Source: Chlorophyllum brunneum
Taxonomy: Eukaryota; Basidiomycota; Agaricomycetes; Agaricales; Agaricaceae
DNA length: 64,000 bases
Assembly: GCA_963576785.1 (NCBI GenBank)
Contig: OY756139.1
Coordinates: 2,852,001-2,916,000, forward strand
Direction: 5' to 3'
A model generated the notes under the pieces. That model saw only the letters and a list, made by a program, of their open reading frames with translations, did not search any database and was not told the origin of the DNA. How positions within the stretch are numbered: the stretch's first letter is position 1; each line of letters starts with the position of its first letter. The translations under genes were made by a program, and so were the position numbers. Below, one piece after another: positions 1 to 10,600 of the stretch.

Positions 1-805
1 ACCGAAACTCCACCTTTCTTCAATGTGCTCGCGAGTATCTTGGTGTCATGTAATGCTTTCAAATCATCCGAACCTCCTAGCGACTTCCCGCGAATAAGGA
101 TGTTGGGGAACGTGGAGTGATGAGTAAGGCGGGTGAGAAGCGCCTTGAGGATGGCCGAGTCGGCTGTTCACACTTCATTTAGACTGCGCAGCACTAAGAT
201 GGGAAGAGACAATATACCTCTCATATCAACTTCTATGACTTTAACTGGTGGCTGGAGATCATATGTAGCCAGAAGGCTCTTGGCTTTTCCAGAATACCTA
301 AGGAACCGAGTCTGAGGCTAGTCTTGGAGGGAACACTAATAAGGGCTACGCACGGGCAATATGTCTATTCATATCACGTCGCAAATGTCAACCATCGAGG
401 GAATTGACCCAATCCAGGTTGAAGACTCACCTTGCTGAACACGATCAGAGGGTACTTTGAATTCAACCTTTCCACCTCTGCATTCCAGTCTGGGACGTTA
501 TTTCCGGCGGCATAAACATCTAAACTGATCGGTTTGGACGGATCCAAATCCACCCCGTCGGCTAACACGTGCTGATACTCGTCCGAATCTGCGGTAACGA
601 GATAGAGCAGGCCGTATATCTCATCTACTTTGGCTTGCTTCTTTGCATTGAGAACCTCTGCGATCCTGGCGCGCGAAGAGGTCAAGATGCCTGTGTCTTT
701 CCAGGATCCTGGAAGTTCCCATGACAAGCCGAAGGACCAGACAAGTGCCAAGAGTACACAGATGAGGAGGACAAGACGAGCTGGCGTGCGACGGAGGAAC
801 GACAT
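1..805 (-). CDS. Membrane-anchored glutaredoxin (3' end cut by window edge)
   Basis: Thiol-disulfide oxidoreductase of the glutaredoxin fold, probably in the secretory pathway like yeast Grx6/Grx7. Translation from the ATG at 805 begins MSFLRRTPARLVLL, a basic N-terminus followed by one hydrophobic segment of about 19 residues (signal anchor), a roughly 90-residue linker, then the domain: YPLIVFSK, TYCPYSGKAKSLL (active site CPYS, monothiol type), a VKVIEVDMR strand, and ILIRGKSLGGSDD (the GG glutathione-binding turn). Exons by splice signals: 431-805, 354-364, 218-297 and 1-163 (continues off the left edge). The 11-nt exon 354-364 is needed to supply the catalytic Cys; skipping it gives TRFLRYSG instead of TYCPYSG. 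It is divergent from the HAD phosphatase gene. An ATG at 937 is in frame upstream but precedes a non-conserved stretch. The family assignment is firm; the subcellular site is inferred. Confidence 0.88.
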
Positions 806-1205
806 GTGGGCGCGTTGAGTGGAAGACGGGGGCTGCAACAATTTATGTAATGGCGAAGGAACCACGATGCGCAGCGTGATGGCCATCCAAAAATACGCGT
901 TCAAGTTGTACAGCCAGCTCGGGTCGAAAAGAGGCAATGTAATCGTCCCAGATATTTGAGAACTTGCTCTCGCCTACCTGACCCCGCGTGCTACTCATGA
1001 GCTCATACAGTATGGCCTTGCGTGTTATCAAACCAGCCAGTAACACAGACAACGGCAACTCCACCCAGATACCACAACACTTCTTTAATGATTTGATGCC
1101 GATATTTCCGAGACCTATTTCTGTATCCTTTCCGATGGGAATGCTACGATTGGCTGATTAACAATCAACCTCCCGACAACCCAGAGCATTGTCACCACAG
1201 ACAAC
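806..1205. promoter_or_regulatory. Divergent intergenic region between glutaredoxin and HAD phosphatase
   Basis: About 400 bp separate the two start codons, which point away from each other, so this stretch should hold both promoters. A 73-codon minus-strand open frame (843-1064) lies here but shows no family motif and is probably chance. I see no clear TATA box. Confidence 0.4.
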
Positions 1206-2210
1206 ATGGCTGAAAATACACAATCTTTCCCTAAGGTAGAATATGTTCTTTTCGACATGGACGGTGCGCCGCTTCCATGACCATCATGTAGTCACTCCAT
1301 TTCTCACCTAGATCTCCAGGCCTCATGATAGATTCAGAGAAAATATATACCGATGTGACGAGTTAGTCTCACGTTAGACTTAGCGGGTTGGATGGATTAT
1401 AATGTCTGGGGGCCACTGATTAGACGAGATCCTCGGAAAACATGGAAAAGAAATGACCTGGGATATCAAGGCCGGGTGTATGGGCAAGCGTGCGTTTCCT
1501 GGGAGAGTCTCCACTTCGCTAGTACTTAACCAGTCTTTTCCTCGCATAGCTGAACGACAGGCTGCGGAGCACCTGTTATCTTTCTTTCCAGACATAGACC
1601 TGACCCTTGAGGATTACCTGATACAACGGAACCGGCTACAAGACGAAAAGTGGCCTACCGTTCCCCTGCTCCCTGGCGTTGAGAAGCTGGTCTGTCATCT
1701 CAAAGCTAGCAATATTCCCATGGCAATCGCCACTGGCTCTCGTAGACGGAATTACGAAAAGAAAACAGCTCATCTTCAAGACGTATTCGGTGGTTTCGAG
1801 GGAAAGGTGATATGTGGAGATGATGCCCATCACAAGATGAGGGGGAAACCTGCCCCCGACATCTTCGTCATCGCAGCGAGGGAGCTGCTGTCCCGGAAAG
1901 TCGGTCCTGTTGAAGGTTTTATTACGGCAGAACAAAAGGAAGACAGGAAAAATGGTCTTGTCTTCGAAGACGGTTTTCCCGGAATGCAAGCAGGAAAGAG
2001 AGCGGGGATGTCAGGCTCGTGTGGTTATTTCAGGTTTCTGATTGACGATTAATGTCGTTTGCTCTCACAGTCGTATGGGTTCCCGATCGTAACCTCTTGG
2101 ACGTCGGCTATTCAGGGGAGGAGAGAGCCGATCAGACGCTGGGGACTCTTGAAGACTTTGTACCAGAACAGTGGGGTCTACCACCTTACCCCCTCAATGA
2201 TCTCGTTTGA
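1206..2210 (+). CDS. HAD-superfamily phosphatase, pseudouridine-5'-phosphatase-like
   Basis: Mg-dependent phosphatase of HAD subfamily IA, closest in motif order to the HDHD1/PUDP type that dephosphorylates pseudouridine monophosphate; other sugar-phosphate substrates are possible. Motif I FDMDGLMIDSE carries the nucleophile Asp and acid/base Asp; the cap domain follows; motif II is AIATGSRR (Ser/Thr), motif III Lys lies in KMRGKPAPDIF, and motif IV is VFEDGFPGMQA. Exons: 1206-1263, 1320-1361, 1424-1489, 1550-about 2014, 2071-2210. The last intron has no good GT donor at the place that keeps the family motif AGMSVVWVPD; a GC donor at 2015 restores it exactly, while the nearest in-frame GT donor (2021) would insert two residues. 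The stop is TGA at 2208. The catalytic motifs are clear; substrate is inferred. Confidence 0.85.
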
Positions 2211-4755
2211 CGTTTCTATTAACGGATCTATCATTAGTCAGGCATTGTAGTATGCGATTCAAATCCCAGGCTTTCAGAGCGATTTCTAGCCACATGCTCA
2301 CCCTTCCGAGTCGGAAGTGTTAGTAGGGAGTTGTCCCAATGCAGCGCTTAGGGAGCTGGCACGGTCTCTTTGCACCTCTGCATACCATTTATGGCCATCC
2401 ATGAAATAACAATACTTGGCATCAGACAACCAGGGATGGTGTATAGCCTGACCAACTTGTTCACTACCTGATTAACCCGACCGCAGCTCGGAAGCCGATA
2501 CTGCCGTGTATTTTGGGATGTCCTCTCACCCCATCACACTCGCATTGACTGCGATTCTGGGAAAGTTGAACGGAAATCAGGGAACAGATCTCTCAAAACA
2601 CCAATATGGCAATCTCTTGCCTCACCATAAACCTGGATCAGAAGTTAGATAGATTATTTGTGTGTCGCTGATGCCATGCTATTATTTATGAAATGATCAT
2701 TTGGTGGTCATAAGCCAGGGCATGTCCATCTTGCTTAGTGACATCATGGTTTGTGCGCTTGAACTCGGGGCGAACCGCACATACGAACCAGGCTACCAGC
2801 CAGTCGTTGCATCTCGCAGCTGACAGCTTGAGACCCATTGAGTCGGCGATTGTCCCTTTCAGGCAGTCCTTGATACTAATGTCTGGCACACCAGACTTAG
2901 AGCATTCTTTTAGTCGTTACACTGGCAGCAGCGCAGAATCACAAATTCGAGTAACCTTTGATCGTGACAAAAAGTATTTGCCGGGACCCCAGCATGCCAT
3001 AAAGATAAGTTTTCGCATCAGGCGCCACCGCCATTCGCTGAGCTTGAAACAGCGATATTTAGACTCGTCCCTTACTGATATGTCATGGATAATGGTGCTT
3101 GCCTGAAATATCCGGATCGACAATTCCGACCATAATGGTGCCGAACTGTGTGGCCTATCTCGCTATCTCGAATACAAATTGGCTACCCTTGACCTAGGAA
3201 AGTCGACTGCCCATAGAGTACCTTCGCTGCGAGAATACCTTGCAGATATCATTCGAATATTCATGTTGACAATCTGCCCACCCCCCTCCTCTCTTGTGCC
3301 GCTTGTACAACCACGTTGACATTATCTACACATGTAGCACCTTCTTCGAAGAGCAATCCAAGGTTGTTCTTGAGGCTCTCATGATACTCCGAAAAATGAT
3401 AACCAGAGCGAATGGCTATCGACCGGTTACTGCTCATACCGACTTGCTTTCCCTCCCCGGATTCGGCCCCTCGAGTCGTGGGGGCTTTGGGCAAGTTCAG
3501 GTGTCGACCACTCTTCCGGGTACGCTTGTGGGTGCCTGTGTAAGTACCGAGCACTTTTGGTCAATGACACACACAGATTCAATCTCTGGGTTCTCACTCA
3601 GGTAAAGGGAAGTCATTCACGTCCCGAGCTGCACGCAATGTGGCGTGGTCGCTCAATCAAGGTTCAGTCTGTCAAGAAACTCCAATTTATGCTAATAGAT
3701 TTTGGCTCTGTTCGCTCAAGAAGCCATCGGGATGGTTCTGTGCATCGGTTCCACATGCCTCCGTCAGCCAGAGTTACCTCCAGTGCCTCGTACCCAAATG
3801 TGGTTGCCACAATTTTTCTTCGATCCAATCCTCCGTTCTTGAAATATTCAAGTAATCGGACACTTAACGCAGCCCTAGAAGTTAGGCGGTCATGAGGTTC
3901 ACAACACAAGTTTCCATACACCTCGTGTTGTACAAACTCCCCTTGAGACCGGATTTTAAATGGCCCCGAAAGAATAGCCAAGACATCGCAATTTTCCAGA
4001 CTACATATGCTTGACCCCGAATGTCACCTATCCCAATGCCACACCCTAGTCATCGCGGCAAACAAATCTGATTATGCATCACGATCGCAGCCCATACTCC
4101 ATTTGACGAAAACATGTCCTTTTTGTTTTAATCGAACCAGGTTAGGGGACATCATCTTACATCGTGACAACCACCTCAGGGTATACATACCACCCTGGAT
4201 CTAGAGCGAGACCTTCGCTCTGAACTGCGACCCACTCCAACCCGAACGGTCCATACTCGGTGGAGGGGGTTCTAATAGATATTATACCGACCCTACGATG
4301 TGGTGGTGATTGTGGCGTTCTCTGTCAAGTCACAAACTCCTCAACACGAAAGGGCGGGTGCAATCACCGGGTTACCAGGAGTTCTTCTCGTCATATGTCT
4401 ATTATGACGTGTCCCTTCCGAGTACGCATCCGATTACCCAAACCTCTCGACATGGCTTGTGGAAATACCGAGAAGACTGTCAAGTGCAGCGTTGAAAGTT
4501 CCTTAAAGGTACTAGGTATCGATCCTAATGCCGTGAACAAGTCTAGAATGAAGGGATAGAATCTATGATTGATATCATTCGAGGCCAGTCCTTCAGTGTA
4601 AGTGAGTTCGTAGGTGGGATCAATGTACTGTACAAGGGTACATACGTTATCACACTGGACAATGATAGTGATGTGGACAATGTAGTATGTAAGAATTCGA
4701 CGGGGGTGTCGAGTAACGACGAGTAGAAAATGAACTTAATGTAGACGCATGTAAC
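2211..4755. other. 2.5 kb without a supportable gene
   Basis: Only short open frames on both strands (60-120 codons), none with a recognisable domain, a conserved motif or a convincing chain of splice sites. Minus-strand pieces at 3664-3981 and 3261-3554 are the most protein-like in composition but I cannot join them into a model. No terminal repeats, long direct repeats or transposon motifs were seen. It could be a decayed gene or plain intergenic DNA. Confidence 0.5.
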
Positions 4756-7303
4756 TTACGGTTTCTTGTCCCTACTCCGGCGTTCTATTTTGACGGTTCT
4801 TCCTTGAGTGTGGGCCTTATGACTCGATGCTCCACCAACACCTCCTACCGTCCCTGACACCGAGCCAACAGCTTTACCTCCGTTACAACTGACGAGCCGG
4901 GCATGCGGGTCCCGGATGCCAGCGGGCTTTGAAGGGGTGGTTTGAAGCAGGGCCGTATTGTAAGACCTCTTTTGGGTGGGTAAAAGCGGTGGCCGCACCG
5001 GTTTTCTCGGGATCGGTTGTATACCACGGTTGGCTACTCGAAGCCGGCCCCGCGGTTTCGGAATAAGGACCGTTTCCTTGGCGGTAGAGGTGGGTGTTTC
5101 TGGAACTCTGTCGTTTGAAGTAATGTCAGCGTCTGGGGGAACTCGTGGAAGCGCAGCTATCGTAATGGAAAGCTCTGAGTGTTTTTGAAGACAAGGCTGT
5201 GGAGGTGGAGTAGATACACAATTTGTGGCGTTGACAGACTTGACGGGAACAACCGGTTTTGCGGGTACTGACTTCGGTGTAAAGTTCGAGCCCAGCCTTA
5301 GCTTTGAGGTACAAGTGGAATTTGCTGGGGCAACGGTGGCGGCAAGTAGTTGCAAAACAGGGGGACAAGGGGCCTCGGAGACTGAGGCTAAGTCTCTCGT
5401 ATCGTTCACACAACCCAGAGTTTTTGCATGCTGAATCCTGACAAGGGTCAGAGAGGGGGGTCTAGTCTCGCTAGCGAGAGTGCAGCTAGTTTTGGGAAAA
5501 TATGTAGATACCGTGCCACGGCACGTTCGAACCTCCCGTTGTGCAGTTTGCTTCACGAGGGAGTTACGAGCCCTGAGTGTAGTAGCTCCAACTAACGACA
5601 ACATGGGTTCTTGTTTTTTGGTTGATCTCATTGTGACATACATAGGCGCTTCAGCGGAAACCTTATGTTGTCGTGAAGGAGTAGATGCAGTTACTGTCAA
5701 ATCCAGAACCACAGTCTTGTCACCAGGAGAATATGAAGCGGGTTCATGGTTACTGGCGCGCTTGATACCGCCAGCAGTCTCGGCGTTCTTAGTGGCTTCA
5801 GTTCTGGGGTTTTGATTGAGGTCCGGTACAACCAAATCGACCAGGGTTGGATCGTCTATGGCAGGCATATTTTTCAGGAGTTGAGGATCATCAGCAGAGG
5901 TATCTGTATTCGATGCTTCGAGCGATCCAAGGCTTCCACTGCTCAATGTGGCACAGAGACGTTCGACCGACTGTAAGACCCGGGTAATCCTTAGGGAGAT
6001 TGGACGAGTGGCATCTGTGTCTACACGATTGGGTCCATGGGATGAGGGTACAGTGACTGGGCCAACAGTATCAGCTCTGTGATCAGGGGAAGGACCATCC
6101 AAGAACGAATGAGCTTTAGCGGGAGCAGAGGTATGCTTGTTCAAGACCGATTTCTAGACAGTATCGGTGAGGATATTCACAATGAGAATGAGCAGTGATA
6201 CTGACAATGCAAGGCATTATGAAGCCGTATCTCTTCTCTGTAACCTGTGTATCCCGATTGGTGGAGACATGGAAGGTAGTTCGGCGAGCATGTTTGGCGT
6301 GAATTTTACTACGAGTAGACACTGACTTCGTGGGTGCTTTTGATCCATCGGAATGTGAAGACCTGAGGAGGTGAAAAGAGGATTTGTTTCGGTCCAAGTC
6401 TAGTGGGCTACCCGTTTTCAAGTTTTCCGAAGGCACGGGGACTAAGAGCGGTGGACTAGCGGCATAGAAATTTGGGGATTCTGATGTGCTGGTAGCATCA
6501 TTACTCGCCCCGTCATGGGCTGGAAGGTCTGAAGCACCGCAGCTAGAATGTCCTGGCTGAAGGTTTTCAGCATCGCCAGCACATCTTGTAACTTCCGCAA
6601 CTCTAATCCCAGAAGAGATGATGCCAGCACGGTGGGAGGACAGCGACCTCGCTTGGTCTTTCCAGAAATGCGCGAGTCTTTCCACGTCATGGAGGTCCTG
6701 GCGGGTTTTCAGAAGCAGATTTATTGCGGCAAGATAGTTATTTAGGGTTCCAGACTTAAGAGTAGGAAGAATTTTTGACCAGGGCGAATCCTTGTCACGA
6801 GCAGCGTCCTGAATGGCCTCGACTATTGCACTTTCCGGCTCGTGGCCATGTTCAAGACGAGCTTGGGCGGGATCAATAATCCTCGGGTCGAGAACCCGCC
6901 CTTCTGCTAGGGCACGAATGAATCTTTGGTAGTTGGCCAGACGGTTTTCGAGTCGCGAAATCCTCTCCCTATCAGAGCCTGCAAGGAGGGATGTACGTTT
7001 ATGGTCCTTTGCATACTCGAGAGCTGCCTGCAGAACCGCAATTTCTGCAAGGAGAAATCTGACGGTAAGCCGAAGACCGTCGACTTCTTCTCGAAGAGAG
7101 GCATCCTTAGATTCCAGAACAGATATTTGCCGTTTAGCCAGGGCGAGTTGGGAGTATAAGGCAGCAACGGCGGGATGAAGGGACGCTGTGTGACTGGGCA
7201 ACAGGCCAAGGATGGTGGAAGAAAAGTAGTAGGGAGAGACTGGAATGCGACAGGCCAGCTTGTCGAGTTCGTTTAGAGATGCTGAAAGGCGTAAAGAAGC
7301 CAT
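4756..7303 (-). CDS. Coiled-coil protein with Ser/Pro/Thr-rich tail (paralog A)
   Basis: Unrecognised protein of about 818 residues. Exons 6245-7303 and 4756-6153 join in phase 0 across a 91-nt intron with a weak GTTACA donor and TCTAG acceptor. Residues about 45-130 form a likely coiled coil (regular Leu/Glu/Arg). Then comes a conserved block with AIVEAIQDAA (159 on), SPWSKIL and AHFWKDQA (211 on), which matches the same block in the gene at 29180-31309. The rest is low-complexity Ser/Thr/Pro with a basic C-terminus, likely disordered. The stop codon overlaps a strong donor sequence (GTAAGT at 4753-4758 on the minus strand), so a further 3' exon cannot be excluded. It is divergent from the Bax-inhibitor gene with only 101 bp between start codons. 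A cytoskeletal or chromosome role would fit the architecture, but nothing shows it. Confidence 0.75.
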
Positions 7304-7404
7304 GTTGATAGCACAGCCACATGCCGAGATGCGATATCACACTGCTTAGTCATCACGTGTCCCAGAACAGCTTGGGCGCAGTTCGTCCCTTCACAGCAAC
7401 CACC
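7304..7404. promoter_or_regulatory. 101-bp bidirectional promoter
   Basis: This is the whole gap between the start codons of the minus-strand coiled-coil gene and the plus-strand Bax-inhibitor gene. Both 5' UTRs and core promoters must lie here or overlap the other gene. It includes CATCACGTG-type sequence around 7350 (core CACGTG, an E-box palindrome). Confidence 0.5.
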
Positions 7405-8585
7405 ATGAGCTATCCACTTCCACCACCCTCCTACGGCACCGCAAACGGGCGGGGTGCTGGGCACGAATTAGAAGAGCCTCTCTTAGGAGGTTCCAGCAGA
7501 GCCGCAGCTGGTGGCTTCTACGACCAGCCCGCTGCGGGCGACGTTCCAGATGATTTCAAGGTCTGTGCCTTTCACTAGCTCGGTTCAGATTGCCTGACAC
7601 ATTTCAAGTACGGTGTCTCTGTCTCCGAAAGCTCTGTTGAGATCAGGAATGCATTCGTTCGCAAGGTCTATACGATTCTCCGTAAGCATTTCCTCTCATT
7701 GCTTTATCGTCTCTGCTGACATTTCGTGTAGTGTGTCAGATTGTGTGTATCGGTGCTCTATTGCCCCATGCGCTCGCAGCTGACTTCGGATAACACAGGC
7801 TGCGACTTGTCTTGTAGGAGGTGTAATCTCCCATTCTCCAAGAGCTATATTCTGGGTCCAGACACAGTTCGTTTTCACCTTCAAACTCATAAATTACATT
7901 CTCACGCTCTCCAAGCACTTGGTCCTTCTATGTTCCCCTTTTCGGTACTCTCGTTAATCTCGGTTTACTCTACTGGAAGCGTCATTCCCCTCCTTGGAAT
8001 TTTGTTCTCCTTTCTACATTCACGTTGATGGAAGCTTTCACTCTCGGTGTGGTGGTTGCCTTCTATAACACTACATTGGTCCTGCAAGCACTGTGAGTGG
8101 CCCCAGAATTCTGATGGATAGCCAGTCTGATCGTCCTAGGTTGATAACTCTTGGAGTATTCGTCGGCTTAACCCTCTTTACACTGCAGTCCAAATACGAT
8201 TTCTCGGGAATGGGGCCTTTCTTATTTGGTGCCCTCCTTGCCATGGTCGTGGCGGGGCTAGTTGGCATCTTTATCCCATTCGGTCGTACTATGGATCTTA
8301 TATTCGCTATCGGTGGTTGCCTCATCTTTAGCGGCTACGTGGTCTATGACACCTATACGATCAACAAACGTCTATCGCCTGACGAATACATCATGGGTGC
8401 CATCAGTTTGTATCTCGAGTATGTATTTTATTCAGCCATCTACTCTCCCTCTTACTTAAAGTCCGCTTTTTCCTTTAGCTTTATCAATCTCTGTGAGTCC
8501 CCCCCTCTTCTCACCGAATTCATCAACTAAATTCTTTTTAGTCCTAAATATTCTGCGACTTCTGAATAACATTCAAGATCGTTGA
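7405..8585 (+). CDS. BXI1: Bax inhibitor-1 / LFG (TMBIM) family membrane protein
   Basis: Seven-helix membrane protein of the Bax-inhibitor-1 superfamily (yeast Bxi1/Ybh3 relatives), acting in ER, vacuole or mitochondrial membranes in calcium leak and stress survival. Translation gives 273 residues: a Pro/Gly-rich cytosolic N-terminus starting MSYPLPPPSYGT, DDFKYGVSVSESSVEIRNAF, then helices including FGTLVNLGLLYWKR, TLMEAFTLGVVVAFY, SKYDFSGMGPFLFGALLA, the family signature GYVVYDTYTINKRLSPDEYI, and FLNILRLLNNIQDR at the end. Exons: 7405-7560, 7609-7681, 7732-7742, 7799-7866, 7916-8092, 8140-8418, 8479-8492, 8542-8585. Exons 3 and 7 are only 11 and 14 nt; both are required to keep the frame and the conserved residues (LCQI and the D-FINL motif). 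All phases agree and the total is a multiple of three. Confidence 0.93.
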
Positions 8586-8803
8586 GCTCTGTCATGGCCA
8601 TTTGACTGATCGCTACTATCTACCTGCTTATGTATCTGTAAAGCATATTCTTGCTCTGTTTCTAGTGGGCAATATGGACTTTTATCCGAAATCCTCGTTG
8701 AATCACACGCCTGTCAGAGCTTCCGTGCCTTGAGCTGATAGTTATAAATAACATCATCCCGACATCTCGACAGCACTGAATACGCCTCCTTCCCCTAACC
8801 ATC

Positions 8804-10544
8804 ATGGATTCCATCCTGCAACTTGGTTATAATCTACTCGACCGGGTATGTGGTGTTGACCTTGTGGCTACATGTTTGGTTGTTTGACAAGATACTGTAG
8901 GGGCTCGTTCCGGACTTCGTTCTGCGGCGTGCCATCCGCTTCCTTTGCCGTGAGCGCCTTCGCGAGATTGACCAAGGTTCCTTTGAAGCAAACCATGCCG
9001 ACAAAATGAAGTGGATTGAAGAGGTCAAGGCTCGTACCGTTATTGCGGACGTCCCTGCTAAAGCCAATGAGCAGCATTATGAGGTGAGGTCAAACCGCCT
9101 TGTCCTCGGTTGTTACATATGGATGGATTATGATCAGGTTTCGACCAAGTTCATGTTATCCACCTTGGGTCCCCGTGCAAAGTACTCCGCATGTCTGTAT
9201 CCTACTGGAAAAGAAACTCTAGCGCAGGCAGAAGAGCGTATGCTCGAGAGCTACTGCGAGAAGGCAAAGCTACGAGATGGAATGGAAGTTCTCGACCTTG
9301 GGTGTGGTACGATGGCCATTCTTTTCTTTCAGGGTTGATGGTAACAACAATACACGCTCCTTCTCGAAGGTTGGGGAAGTTTGTCCCTCTTCTTAGCCGA
9401 AGTTTGTCCCGCACACACAAATGGATCAAGGGTGGTTTCTGACCTTATTGTTACCAGAAATATCCCAACTCGAAGATCGTTGGTCTCTCGAACTCTACGA
9501 CTCAGAAAACATACATAGTCTCGACAGCAAAAGAGCGGGGATTGTCGAACCTAGAGGTCGGTTCGATTGCTCCCTCATCACTCGCATATATAATGACCGA
9601 CCAACTTTAGATTATCACAGCGGACGTCAACACCTTCGATTTCAATGGCTCCAAGCGGTGTGTGATACTATTTTCCCTGGCCAGTCCACACGACCTAACT
9701 TCGGGAATTTAAAGGTTCGACCGCATATTGTCTATTGAAGTGACTGGCTTTTGTTTGCCCATCTCAGAACGCCACTAACTCTTTCGAAGATGTTCGAGCA
9801 TATGAAAAACTACAATGCGCTTCTCCAGAAAGTGTCCACCTGGCTTCGACCGACCAAAGAGGATGATAATGACCCTGCGCTCTTGTTCGTGCATATTTTT
9901 TGCCATAAACTTATGCCATATCATTATATCGATGGCTGGATGGCACAGAACTTCTTTTCTGGTAAGCTTCACTCACTGTTCTGAACCAAATAACCTCGAG
10001 GTGTTTGTGGGCCTACAGGTGGAACGATGCCTTCGCACGACCTTTTCGTAAGCTTTTTCTCTGGGCGGCTCGAGCCTTTGATCGACCCTTGTTGCCCAGA
10101 CATACTTCCAGGACGATCTTACGTTGGTCAAGAGCTGGTATATCTCTGGGACACACTATTCGAGAACATGCGAGGATTGGCTAAGGATGCAAGACAAGAA
10201 TAGCAAAGGTGTTCAGCTTCTTAACCATTTCTTTCCGTACTAATCCTTCCCGCCTTCGTGAATCAAGAAGGGCTGCGAGAACTCGAACAGGATGCCGTTG
10301 CCAAGGGCATCTCTGCAGAAGAAGGCAGGAAGGCATTCTACAGGTAAACCCCCTTTGTTTGATATTGAGGATTTGGCTTTTACAGCAGTGTAGATTCCGG
10401 GTATTCTATTTGGCCTGCTCGGAACTATTTAATACGAATGGAGGACAGGAGTATGTTGCTTCTATTATGCATAATGATTTTGCCTCACGTTCGTCATCAC
10501 CTAGATGGGGAGTTGGGCATTATCTCTTCAGGGCCAAGACTTAG
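8804..10544 (+). CDS. Cyclopropane-fatty-acyl-phospholipid synthase-like methyltransferase
   Basis: S-adenosylmethionine-dependent class I methyltransferase of the cyclopropane-fatty-acid-synthase / coclaurine N-methyltransferase-like group common in fungi. The SAM-binding motif reads VLDLGCGWGSLSLFLAEKYP; then KIVGLSNSTTQK, ADVNTFDF, RFDRILSIEMFEHMKNY (catalytic-region Glu), GGTMPSHDLF, GTHYSRTCEDWL, and the C-terminal RVFYLACSELF with GGQEWGVGHYLF. These are all family hallmarks. Thirteen exons: 8804-8845, 8901-9083, 9138-9306, 9370-9401, 9458-9556, 9611-9657, 9715-9739, 9790-9961, 10019-10047, 10100-10208, 10268-10343, 10394-10450, 10505-10544. Several are very short (25, 29 and 32 nt). 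Substrate is unknown; bacterial relatives modify membrane lipids, but small amines are also methylated by this group. Its 3' end lies 56 bp from the 3' end of MDM31 (convergent). Confidence 0.9.
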
Positions 10545-10600
10545 GCACGACAGTCCCAAGTATCTAATCCCCATTAGATTTTCAGAAGACACACGCAAAC

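Noticed and set aside
298..431. Glutaredoxin that has lost its active-site Cys
   Set aside because: A first splice model gave TRFLRYSG, but an 11-nt exon with proper splice sites inside the supposed intron restores TYCPYSG.
843..1064. 73-codon minus-strand frame upstream of the glutaredoxin
   Set aside because: No recognisable motif and it sits in the divergent promoter region.
2251..2280. tRNA-like B box (GATTCAAATCCC)
   Set aside because: No A box or cloverleaf pairing in the preceding 70 bases.
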